Shown piece by piece: positions 7,952-13,833 of a stretch of DNA of 22,387 bases. Position 1 is the first letter of the stretch. Every line of letters begins with the position of its first letter. Made by a program: the position numbers and the translations under genes. Source of the DNA: F1-120-MAGs238 sp964484185 (GTDB lineage Bacteria; Planctomycetota; Phycisphaerae; Phycisphaerales; UBA1924); NCBI GenBank assembly GCA_964484185.1, contig CAZAEQ010000055.1:1-22387 (forward strand), read 5' to 3'. The notes under the pieces are model-generated. The model made no database searches, had not been told where the DNA came from, and saw nothing but the letters and a program-made list of their open reading frames with translations.

Positions 7952-8974
7952 TCAGATTGCCGGTTTTTCGCGCGTCTTGATGAGCGAAGCGATGACACCG
8001 ATTGTCAGGAGTGAGACGACTACACCAAGAGAGACACCCACGGAAATATGAACCAATTTGCTACTCTCGAGAATCATCTTGGCGCCAATGAAGATGAGAA
8101 TCAGCGTGAGGCTGTACTTGACCAGTGTGAAGCGTTTCATGACCGCGTCCAGTGCAAAGAACAGCGAACGCAGGCCAAGGATGGCAAAAAGATTTGATGT
8201 GTATGCGAGAAACGGTTCGTGAGTGATCGCGATAACTGCGGGAATTGAATCGACGGCAAAGGTAAGATCGGCGAATTCCACCATGACGAGTGCGAGCGCC
8301 AGCGGCGTGAGGGCTCGCTTGCCATCGATGCGAGTAAGGAAATTGGGACCATCTGAAGTCGGAGAAACTGGGAAAACCTTGCGTGTGAGACGGATTGCCA
8401 GGTTGTTGTCTGTATCAATGCTGTCCGGATCGCCTGCCTTGAGCATCTTCAGTGCGGAGAGGATGAGGATTGCGCCAAAGACATAGGTAATCCACTCAAA
8501 ATAACTCCACAGCGCGAAGCCAAAGAGGATCAGTACTGCCCTCATGATGGCAGCGCCAAGCACGCCCCAGAAGAGAACCCGATGCCGCAGATTCCCTTCT
8601 ATCTTGAGCGCGGAGAAAATCAGCGCGATGACAAAGAGGTTGTCAACGCTCAGGGCGTACTCAACGATCCAGCCCGTGAGGTAGCTCATCGCTGCGGCTT
8701 TGCCAGTCACTGCGATGTGAGGTGCCCTTGCAATTCCCAGCCCACCAACATGGTTCTCGTAGAGGTAATACACGACTGGTACGAATGCGAGCGCGAGTCC
8801 AACCCAGACTGCGGTGCGAATGAGGGCTTCACGGGCATCAATATCCTCAACCTTTTTGGAAAAGACTCCCAGGTCGAGGAACACCAGAAAGAGGAAGAGA
8901 GTGCCAAAGCCGAGCCAGATGAACGTAAGCACGCAACCCCCTGTTGCCGACAAATAGTCGGCATCGGTTTGCAT
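7952..8974 (-). CDS. terC: TerC/Alx-family integral membrane protein
   Basis: The protein has about nine hydrophobic segments and the TerC/Alx hallmarks: EYALSVDNLFVIALIF early, and MVEFADLTFAVDSIPAVIAIT in the second half, with their buried Asp/Glu residues. FGxxLFLFLVFLDLGVF near the N terminus is also typical. These proteins act in manganese homeostasis, probably as Mn exporters or in metal supply to secreted proteins. I chose the ATG at 8974 (340 residues, close to Alx and TerC) over the GTG at 9070. The extra 32 codons lack similarity and would run through the riboswitch-like element at 9026-9115. The Shine-Dalgarno site is weak and overlaps a potential hairpin. The PhoX gene follows on the same strand. 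Confidence 0.9.
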   Translation of the reverse strand: MQTDADYLSATGGCVLTFIWLGFGTLFLFLVFLDLGVFSKKVEDIDAREALIRTAVWVGLALAFVPVVYYLYENHVGGLGIARAPHIAVTGKAAAMSYLTGWIVEYALSVDNLFVIALIFSALKIEGNLRHRVLFWGVLGAAIMRAVLILFGFALWSYFEWITYVFGAILILSALKMLKAGDPDSIDTDNNLAIRLTRKVFPVSPTSDGPNFLTRIDGKRALTPLALALVMVEFADLTFAVDSIPAVIAITHEPFLAYTSNLFAILGLRSLFFALDAVMKRFTLVKYSLTLILIFIGAKMILESSKLVHISVGVSLGVVVSLLTIGVIASLIKTREKPAI

Positions 8975-8980
8975 GTCAGT

Positions 8981-9022
8981 CTTGCCACGAGCGAGACCTT
9001 GAATGGCAAGGCACGCTCTCGC
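8981..9022 (-). promoter_or_regulatory. Mutually exclusive hairpins between riboswitch and terC start (candidate expression platform)
   Basis: Hairpin A pairs 8981-8987 with 9004-9010 (7 perfect bp). It would cover the ribosome-binding position about 7-13 nt before the terC ATG. Hairpin B pairs 8991-8996 with 9017-9022 and 8997-9001 with 9007-9011 (11 bp with a 5-nt bulge), leaving that position free. They share 9004-9010 and cannot form together. There is no T run, so control would be translational. Which form Mn2+ favours cannot be read from sequence. Confidence 0.5.
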
Positions 9023-9025
9023 GAT

Positions 9026-9115
9026 GAACCGGATAATGCACTTCTTCGCATTATCGTGTTGACGACCCACCTTCGCCGCTATCTAGATCGGCGGGGCTAC
9101 TCCCGGACACGGTTC
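9026..9115 (-). promoter_or_regulatory. yybP-ykoY (manganese) riboswitch, probable
   Basis: Read on the minus strand, the leader of terC has the elements of the yybP-ykoY Mn2+ aptamer in order. P1 5' strand GAACCG is at 9115-9110. The invariant loop GGGAGTAG is at 9104-9097. A P2/P3 stem with CCGC/GCGG pairing follows. The second invariant loop CGTCAACA is at 9064-9057. A perfect 8-bp P4 stem (9055-9048 with 9039-9032) comes next, and P1 closes with CGGTTC (9031-9026). This RNA class docks two loops around Mn2+ and commonly sits before Alx/TerC and Mn exporter genes, exactly as here. The distance to the ATG at 8974 is 51 nt, which leaves room for a translational expression platform. Confidence 0.87.
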
Positions 9116-9116
9116 G

Positions 9117-9143
9117 AGTGTATGCCGGAATGGCAATAGTCAA
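9117..9143 (-). promoter_or_regulatory. Weak candidate promoter for the terC leader
   Basis: On the minus strand, TTGACT (9143-9138) is followed after 15 bp by TACACT (9122-9117). The spacer is short. A start about 7 nt downstream would fall inside the P1 strand of the riboswitch, so either the real promoter is further upstream or P1 is shorter than drawn. Offered as a candidate only. Confidence 0.25.
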
Positions 9144-9268
9144 GGCGGAGTTTGGGTTGCTGGTCCAAGGAGACAATTACCTCGAAGAATCTACTAAAAC
9201 GGGACATCTGAACGATAAAGGATGTTGCCTGATTGCAGGTGGGGTCCACAACCGGAGGTTCGTGTTCC

Positions 9269-9838
9269 ATGTACAGCCAGATTCAGCGGGTTATTAAAGT
9301 TATAGCGGTCGCGTTCGGAGTTTTGGGTATGTCAGCGCTGACCGCTTGCACCACCGCCCCCGAAACAACTGAAGGTCGGGCGGCGCTTCGCCTGGATGCA
9401 ACTACAACTCTTTCCATAGCTCAAAGAAATGATCCGAGCCTCGCCGTGCTCGTGAAGAAATCAGTCGGGCATGCGGTCTTTCCGACGATCGGCAAAGGTG
9501 CTGTGGCCATCGGTGGCGCATACGGCAAGGGAGTCCTGTTCGAGGGCAGTAATATCGTCGGGTACTGTGATTTGACGCAGGCGACTATTGGGTTCCAGCT
9601 CGGCGGGCAGTCTTACTCAGAGATCATCGTTTTCAGCACCAAGGACGCCCTTTTCAGGTTCAAGGGCGGCAGCTTTGAATTCGCCGCCCAGGCGACCGCA
9701 GTCGCGATCCGCTCCGGGGCGGCGGCGAATGCGAAGTTCGCAGAGGGTGTAGCGGTATTTACGATGAATGAGGCAGGTCTCATGTATGAAGCCGCTGTTG
9801 GTGGCCAGAAGTTCAGCTTTCTGCATGATAGAAAATGA
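9269..9838 (+). CDS. SYLF (YSC84-type) lipid-binding domain lipoprotein
   Basis: The 189-residue product begins with a lipoprotein signal peptide: charged start, hydrophobic VIAVAFGVLGMSA and lipobox LTAC with Cys27. The rest is a SYLF/DUF500 domain: VKKSVGHAVFPTIGKGAVAIGGAYGKG, GYCDLTQATIGFQLGGQSYSEIIVF and AVFTMNEAGLMYEAAVGGQKFSF. Eukaryotic SYLF domains bind phosphoinositides; bacterial copies are envelope lipoproteins of unclear role, often in stress clusters. The ATG at 9269 is preceded by GGAGG at 9254-9258. An in-frame TTG at 9233 would add 12 non-signal residues and is less likely. It opens the plus-strand run of small envelope genes. Confidence 0.88.
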   Translation: MYSQIQRVIKVIAVAFGVLGMSALTACTTAPETTEGRAALRLDATTTLSIAQRNDPSLAVLVKKSVGHAVFPTIGKGAVAIGGAYGKGVLFEGSNIVGYCDLTQATIGFQLGGQSYSEIIVFSTKDALFRFKGGSFEFAAQATAVAIRSGAAANAKFAEGVAVFTMNEAGLMYEAAVGGQKFSFLHDRK

Positions 9839-9866
9839 CCAGTCATAGTATGTGGTCTTTAATTTG
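9837..9866 (+). terminator. Possible weak terminator after the SYLF gene
   Basis: GACCA (9837-9841) plus CAT (9844-9846) pair with ATG (9850-9852) and TGGTC (9853-9857), with a 2-nt bulge, followed by TTTAATTT. The stem overlaps the stop codon of the SYLF gene. The stem is short and the T run is interrupted. Confidence 0.4.
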
Positions 9867-10443
9867 TAATTGTATTATATAATAACCCGTGTGCGATTGG
9901 TGGCATTAATTCACATGCCAGGCACAACACACAGGCCGCAGCTACAAGTAGAGACCTCCGGGGCGACATTTCGCATCTCGCGTGAGTTGCCGGAGAGTAA
10001 TCGTGCGAATGCCAGGAGGCATGCCGCATCAGTTCGTTCGGTTGCAATACTTGTATGTCACCGCGCGATGTGAAACCGGGGGAATGACTGCGGGCTACTC
10101 ATTGTGTCCCAAGGGCATATGCGTCTACGGGAATCAGAGGGCGGGCGAGATCAGCTCTGTTCTTAGACGAATGCAGCGAGGACCGATCCACTATGTGTGC
10201 GATTGCTCGCATGATGCGGGCTTCAGCAGACGACGTATGTAACCGCGTGTGTAATTGCGTGCGACCTGTTCTGAAAATGCAATAAATGGTCCTGCAGGAA
10301 ATCTCCTTGTTTGCCCCTTTTTCTGCTCATTCCAGGTCTGGCGTGAGTTGATATGCCGGCCATTCGAGTACAGTGAAATAGAGAATGCAAACACAGAGAT
10401 TCTTTGGTTGTATATGTATCGTTAGAATAAATTGGAGGACACT
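9839..10443. other. 605-bp stretch without a convincing gene
   Basis: No open frame here has a recognisable domain or a good ribosome-binding site. The left end (9858-9886) is strikingly AT-rich and holds a perfect TATAAT (9878-9883) with only a weak -35 (TCTTTA at 9856-9861). Small local structures exist: TGCGA/TCGCA with a TTGC loop near 10196-10210 and the palindrome TCCTGCAGGA near 10290. The right end is the AT-rich upstream region of the HMA gene. It could be a long leader, hold an unannotated RNA, or be remnant DNA. Confidence 0.5.
9856..9883 (+). promoter_or_regulatory. Candidate promoter with consensus -10 box
   Basis: TATAAT at 9878-9883 matches the sigma-70 -10 consensus exactly and lies in a local AT-rich island. 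The best -35 at 16-bp spacing is TCTTTA (9856-9861), a poor match. Transcription would run into the gene-free stretch towards the HMA gene. Confidence 0.35.
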
Positions 10444-10782
10444 ATGAACACCGAATTGACAAAATGCGTGATCGCGATTGGTGGAATGACGTGCGATGAG
10501 TGCGTGAAGAAGGTAACCGCGGCACTCGAGTCTGTCGAGGGCACACGAGTCGAATCAGTGGTGATTGGTCGAGCGATCATACAGATCGATGAATCAAGTG
10601 CATGCCAGCGTGCGTGTGAGGCGATTGATGAAGTCGGATTCTCAGCAACAGTTGAAGATTCTTCAACGCCCTTTACCGAGCAGGGACAGACAAAAACGGC
10701 GACTCAGAGCCAGAACATGGTCAGCGAAGGCGGAAACAGCACTGTAGTGAACTCTTGTCGGGACCAGGAACAAAATCGATAG
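10444..10782 (+). CDS. Heavy-metal-associated (HMA) domain protein with Ser/Gln-rich tail
   Basis: The 112-residue protein has one ferredoxin-like HMA domain (about residues 7-75) with the metal-binding loop GGMTCDEC, Cys17 and Cys20. It continues VKKVTAALESVEG and ends EAIDEVGFSATVED, as in CopZ/MerP-type chaperones and the N-terminal domains of P-type ATPases. No signal peptide is seen, so it should be cytoplasmic. The tail from about residue 76 is polar and ends with another Cys. No metal-transport ATPase is in the window, so the partner is unknown. The ATG at 10444 is preceded by GGAGG at 10434-10438 with a 5-nt spacer, which is better than the in-frame TTG at 10432. Metal (Cu, Zn or Hg) cannot be deduced. 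Confidence 0.88.
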   Translation: MNTELTKCVIAIGGMTCDECVKKVTAALESVEGTRVESVVIGRAIIQIDESSACQRACEAIDEVGFSATVEDSSTPFTEQGQTKTATQSQNMVSEGGNSTVVNSCRDQEQNR

Positions 10783-10835
10783 TGCCCCGGGGGCATTCTA
10801 AATTCTCAGGATTCAAAACTCAAAAAGGACGTGAC

Positions 10836-11282
10836 ATGAAATTCTCAAAGAACATCAATGATGCAGCAATTACGGCTCTCGCGGCGGCATTCTGCCTCAC
10901 AGTTGTCGGCTGCGACAAGAGCAACAGCAATAAGAACGGCGCGAGCACTGGCACTTCCACAAGCAGCAACTCCAAGCCAACAACGCCGCCGTTGCCCGAC
11001 AACACTGCGACGAACAAGGACCACGATGCAACCAAGTCGCCGCTGGATCAGGCTCAAAACGCTGCTGATGTCAAGATAACCGCAGACATTCGCCGCGCAA
11101 TCATGGATGACAAGGCAATGTCGATGAATGCTCAGAACTGCAAGGTCATCACCGAAAAGGGAATTGTCACTTTGCGCGGTGTGGTCGACAGTCAGTCAGA
11201 GAAGGACTCTGTCGAAGCGAAGGCAAAAGCAGTGGCTGGAGTCACGCGTGTCGACAATCAGCTCGAAGTAAAAGTCAAGTAG
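10836..11282 (+). CDS. BON-domain lipoprotein
   Basis: The 148-residue protein has a hydrophobic signal ending in the lipobox VVGC (Cys26), then a Ser/Thr/Asn/Pro-rich linker (27-75). One BON domain follows (about 78-147) with DVKITADIRRAI, GIVTLRGVVDSQSEKD and AGVTRVDNQLEVK. BON domains, as in OsmY, are thought to bind phospholipid and act in envelope stress. The chosen ATG at 10836 has AAGGA at 10825-10829 and begins directly with the signal peptide; an upstream GTG at 10755 would overlap the HMA gene and mask the signal. It follows the HMA gene by 53 bp and probably shares its transcript. Confidence 0.88.
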   Translation: MKFSKNINDAAITALAAAFCLTVVGCDKSNSNKNGASTGTSTSSNSKPTTPPLPDNTATNKDHDATKSPLDQAQNAADVKITADIRRAIMDDKAMSMNAQNCKVITEKGIVTLRGVVDSQSEKDSVEAKAKAVAGVTRVDNQLEVKVK

Positions 11283-11390
11283 TCCCTGTTCAACGAACCG
11301 GATGGAAACAGTGGGTATGAACATACCCGCTGCTACGCCGGTCCGAGCCTGATGCGAATCGCCAGATACCGGCGGGAAAGGGGAACAGCA

Positions 11391-11939
11391 ATGAACGACA
11401 ACGGATCACAATTCGGCAAGGCACGATCAGTTGAAGAGTCGCAGAAAGCCCCTGGCGTGGTTGATCGCGTAGCTGCAGCGCTCTCCGAAGAGTTGGCGAT
11501 GGCCGCAATTGCTGAGAATCAGTTATCGACGCAGCAGGTCAGAGAAGTTGATGCCCGTGAAGAAGAACTGATGGGGGCAGAGTCTCCAGACGGAATACCT
11601 CCCGATCATTGGCTCCGCCGGACTGAATGGAAGTGGTTCCGATACATGATGCTTGCACTCGCAGTAGGTGCGGTGGTATGGATAGCCGCTGTCGGCGTTT
11701 CAGGTGAGACGGTGCTCATGGCTGCCGCGCTGCTCGTCATCATGGTGTTCGCCGCTGCACCAGTCTGGGGCTCAGCGATTCTTCGAGCACAGGAGGGGCG
11801 AGCTGCCCGAGCAAAAGCGATTCGTGAAATTCAATCATCAGAAGTACATGGCGCCAGGAGAGGTTTTCCTGGAGGTCGCCAGTTTAAAACAGAACCTGAA
11901 GTTCAGGTTATTTACGTAAAGGAAGATACTCATGTCTAA
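11391..11939 (+). CDS. Small membrane protein with two transmembrane segments, unknown function
   Basis: I do not recognise the family. The 182-residue protein has a soluble, acidic N-terminal part (1-80) rich in Glu/Gln/Ala, likely helical. Two hydrophobic segments follow at about 83-103 and 106-130 with a very short loop, so both ends should face the same side. The C-terminal tail is basic (about 132-170). The ATG at 11391 is preceded by a purine-rich AAGGGG about 8 nt upstream. The in-frame upstream codons from 11352 are Arg-rich and unlikely. Its last codons overlap the start of the next gene by 8 bp, so the two are probably coupled in translation. Confidence 0.75.
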   Translation: MNDNGSQFGKARSVEESQKAPGVVDRVAAALSEELAMAAIAENQLSTQQVREVDAREEELMGAESPDGIPPDHWLRRTEWKWFRYMMLALAVGAVVWIAAVGVSGETVLMAAALLVIMVFAAAPVWGSAILRAQEGRAARAKAIREIQSSEVHGARRGFPGGRQFKTEPEVQVIYVKEDTHV

Positions 11940-12504
11940 GTCAGTAATTTGCCTCGTAAAAGACCAGTACAAGGCCAGTTCGATCGTCTCGCGTCTCCGT
12001 GAACTCAATTTCAGCGGCAATGACATCTCGGTGTTGTTCCCTGATAAATCCGGAACACGGGATTTTGCGCACGAGAAAAACACCAAGGCTCCAGAGGGGA
12101 CCGCACTCGGCGCAGGCACAGGTGGCGCTGTGGGTGGCGTTCTCGGCTTGCTCGCTGGCATCGGCTTGCTCGCGATCCCTGGAGTCGGCCCATTCATCGC
12201 AGCTGGGCCAATCATGGCAGCCCTCAGTGGCATGGCAGTCGGAGCGACAGTTGGCGGAATCGCCGGCGCACTCATTGGCCTGGGCATTCCTGAACTCGAA
12301 GCCAAGCGCTACGAGGGCAAGATTCGCGAGGGCAATATTCTGCTCTCAGTGCATACTGAAAGTTCAGAAGAAATCAAGCGGGCCAAAGAGGTCTTTGAGA
12401 CCTTTGGTGCAACTGACATCAGTACAACCGAAGAATCCTCGCCCCCAACACCGGAAATAAAGACGAAATCGCGCGATACAGCTCCATTGCGTAGCGATAT
12501 GTAA
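11932..12504 (+). CDS. Glycine-rich stress protein of the YflT / DUF3341-like type
   Basis: The 190-residue protein starts with a ferredoxin-like segment (1-40: SVICLVKDQYKASSIVSRLR, then GNDISVLFPD), as in general-stress-protein 17M/YflT domains. A long Gly/Ala-rich hydrophobic hairpin follows (57-120) with GTGGAVGGVLGLLAGIG, IPGVGPFIAAGP and GGIAGALIGLGIPE. After it comes YEGKIREGNILLSVH, which completes the first fold, and then a polar tail. Similar proteins are annotated as DUF3341-like or low-temperature/general stress proteins; the molecular role is unknown. AAGGA at 11920-11924 supports the ATG. It overlaps the upstream two-TM gene by 8 bp. Confidence 0.8.
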   Translation: MSKSVICLVKDQYKASSIVSRLRELNFSGNDISVLFPDKSGTRDFAHEKNTKAPEGTALGAGTGGAVGGVLGLLAGIGLLAIPGVGPFIAAGPIMAALSGMAVGATVGGIAGALIGLGIPELEAKRYEGKIREGNILLSVHTESSEEIKRAKEVFETFGATDISTTEESSPPTPEIKTKSRDTAPLRSDM

Positions 12505-12625
12505 TGAGAGTCCTCGCGTGCACCCAGCTAATGCCGCGAGGTACTCATGTTGGTGGTGGCGCGAACTTCATCACTCAGCGTGGTCGCTGGCTGATCAATC
12601 TGAAGATACATGGAAAGGCTTGAAA

Positions 12626-13135
12626 ATGGACCTCTCAAAATCATCCTCGAGTTCGAATCTCGGACACACTGATAACGACAACTTAGGTCACCCGGTCGGT
12701 GTCGGCCTGGGCGCAGTCGGTGGCGGCGCGGTTGCCGGAGCAGTCGGGGGCGCTGTCGGTGGACCGATTGGCGTTGCAATTGGAGCGACTGCTGGTGCAA
12801 TTGCCGGTGGTATGGCAGGGAAAGCAGTAGCAGAGTCCATCGACTCGGAGCAGGAAAGCAAGTACTGGCAGGACAACTTCACGGGCAGGCCGTACGTTGA
12901 TTCCGGTTCCAAGTTTGATGACTACGCGCCGGCGTATCGGTACGGATGGGAAACCTATGGCCGCAATGCCACCAATACCAGCTGGGATAAGGTCGAGAAT
13001 GATCTGTCACAAGGCTGGGACAAATTCAAGGGCAAGTCCGAGCTAAGCTGGGAACATGCAAAGCACGCAGTGAAAGATGCCTGGGAACGCGTGCGTAGCG
13101 GAGCACATCGGGCTACATCCTCCCGAAAAGTCTGA
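12626..13135 (+). CDS. Glycine-zipper protein with conserved Trp-rich helical C-terminus
   Basis: The 169-residue protein has a Ser-rich start, a glycine-zipper stretch (about 25-65: GVGLGAVGGGAVAGAVGGAV, then GAIAGGMAGKA) that can insert in or span a membrane, and a Trp/Tyr-rich region. That region reads YAPAYRYGWETYGRN, then WDKVENDLSQGWDKFKG, then LSWEHAKHAVKDAWERV, a C-terminal pattern I have seen in envelope or stress proteins of many bacteria without known function. GGAAAGG at 12612-12618 supports the ATG at 12626. The frame is open upstream to 12518 but those codons look non-coding. Confidence 0.78.
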   Translation: MDLSKSSSSSNLGHTDNDNLGHPVGVGLGAVGGGAVAGAVGGAVGGPIGVAIGATAGAIAGGMAGKAVAESIDSEQESKYWQDNFTGRPYVDSGSKFDDYAPAYRYGWETYGRNATNTSWDKVENDLSQGWDKFKGKSELSWEHAKHAVKDAWERVRSGAHRATSSRKV

Positions 13136-13197
13136 CTTACTCCGACACCTATTGTCTAGAAAGTCGCGAGCTCGCGCCCCCACAAGGAGATCTTCCA

Positions 13198-13416
13198 GTG
13201 AATCCTCAGAGAATCTTCGGAGTCGTGCTGGTAGTAATCGGAATTGTTTTGATTGTTGTTGGCGTCAATTCGTCTAACTCGGTTGCAGATCAAGTGAGCG
13301 AAACGTTCACTGGTCGATTTACCGACAAGACGACTTGGTACATCATCGGCGGCATTGCAGCAGTGCTGTTTGGCGGGCTGATGGGCACGGTGGGTGGACG
13401 CTTCTTCAAGAAGTAA
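13198..13416 (+). CDS. DUF3185-family small membrane protein
   Basis: The 72-residue protein has two hydrophobic segments: FGVVLVVIGIVLIVVGVNSS, and IIGGIAAVLFGGLMGTVG. Between them is the hydrophilic stretch SVADQVSETFTGRFTDKT, which is the recognisable core of DUF3185. Function is unknown; these proteins occur with other small stress membrane proteins. The start is GTG at 13198, supported by AAGGAGA at 13184-13190 with a 7-nt spacer. Confidence 0.82.
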   Translation: MNPQRIFGVVLVVIGIVLIVVGVNSSNSVADQVSETFTGRFTDKTTWYIIGGIAAVLFGGLMGTVGGRFFKK

Positions 13417-13503
13417 CACAAGCGAGCTCTGAGGTAATTAGTTTGGTAAGTCTCAATGCCGGGTTGAACTCAATACCCTGGTAAAGTTGAAGGAGTATCA
13501 GTT

Positions 13504-13683
13504 ATGCTTCGATGGGCACTAGTCTTTCTCGTTTTGGCTCTTGTCGCCGGGCTTCTTGGTTTCACCGGTGTTGCTGGTGAATCGATGTATATCGCCAAGA
13601 TCCTCTTCTTCATTTTCCTGGTTGTGTTTGTTGTGGGATTGATATGGAGTCTCATTACAGGTAAGCGCCCGACTGTGCCGTAA
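13504..13683 (+). CDS. DUF1328 (YtjA)-family small membrane protein
   Basis: This 59-residue gene reads MLRWALVFLVLALVAGLLGF, then TGVAGESMYIAKILFFIFLV, and ends in a basic tail. The two hydrophobic helices around a GFxGVAG turn are diagnostic of DUF1328/YtjA. Function is unknown; homologues are widespread small stress or envelope proteins. AAGGAG at 13490-13495 with an 8-nt spacer supports the ATG. It closes the run of small plus-strand envelope genes. Confidence 0.85.
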   Translation: MLRWALVFLVLALVAGLLGFTGVAGESMYIAKILFFIFLVVFVVGLIWSLITGKRPTVP

Positions 13684-13732
13684 ATCAAGCACTGAGTTTG
13701 CGCTGATCACAAACAGCTGAACAACCTACCAG

Positions 13733-13778
13733 GCGACCTGCTGTGCTCACCAAAGGGCGGCGGGTCGCTTGTCGTTTT
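13733..13778 (+). terminator. Probable terminator ending the small-gene cluster
   Basis: GCGACCTGC (13733-13741) pairs with GCGGGTCGC (13760-13768), a 9-bp stem with one G-T wobble and an 18-nt loop, followed by an interrupted T-rich tail (TTGTCGTTTTGTG). It separates the stress cluster from the central-carbon block. Confidence 0.5.
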
Positions 13779-13833
13779 GTGTCCTGTAACACGCCCATTC
13801 GCCAGCGTTTGTCGGGATATTCTCATCTCAACT

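Noticed and set aside
9026..9070. GTG start at 9070 for the TerC-family gene
   Set aside because: The added 32 residues look unrelated to the family and the codons lie inside the riboswitch P4 and P1 strands. The ATG at 8974 gives the usual length.
9866..9890. AT-rich partly palindromic stretch as a possible dif (XerCD) site
   Set aside because: It shares only a general AT-rich look with dif. The two half-sites and 6-bp centre cannot be aligned convincingly, so the skew change alone is not enough.
9982..10242. Open frame of 86 codons with several Cys residues in the gene-free stretch
   Set aside because: It starts at a GTG with no ribosome-binding site, has an irregular composition rich in Arg and Met, and matches no domain. 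Two other frames here are equally open.
13777..13833. Upstream in-frame extension of the ATP-grasp gene
   Set aside because: Its 19 residues do not resemble the family, and the family sequence begins exactly at the ATG at 13834 (ARLHEYQGKQ).
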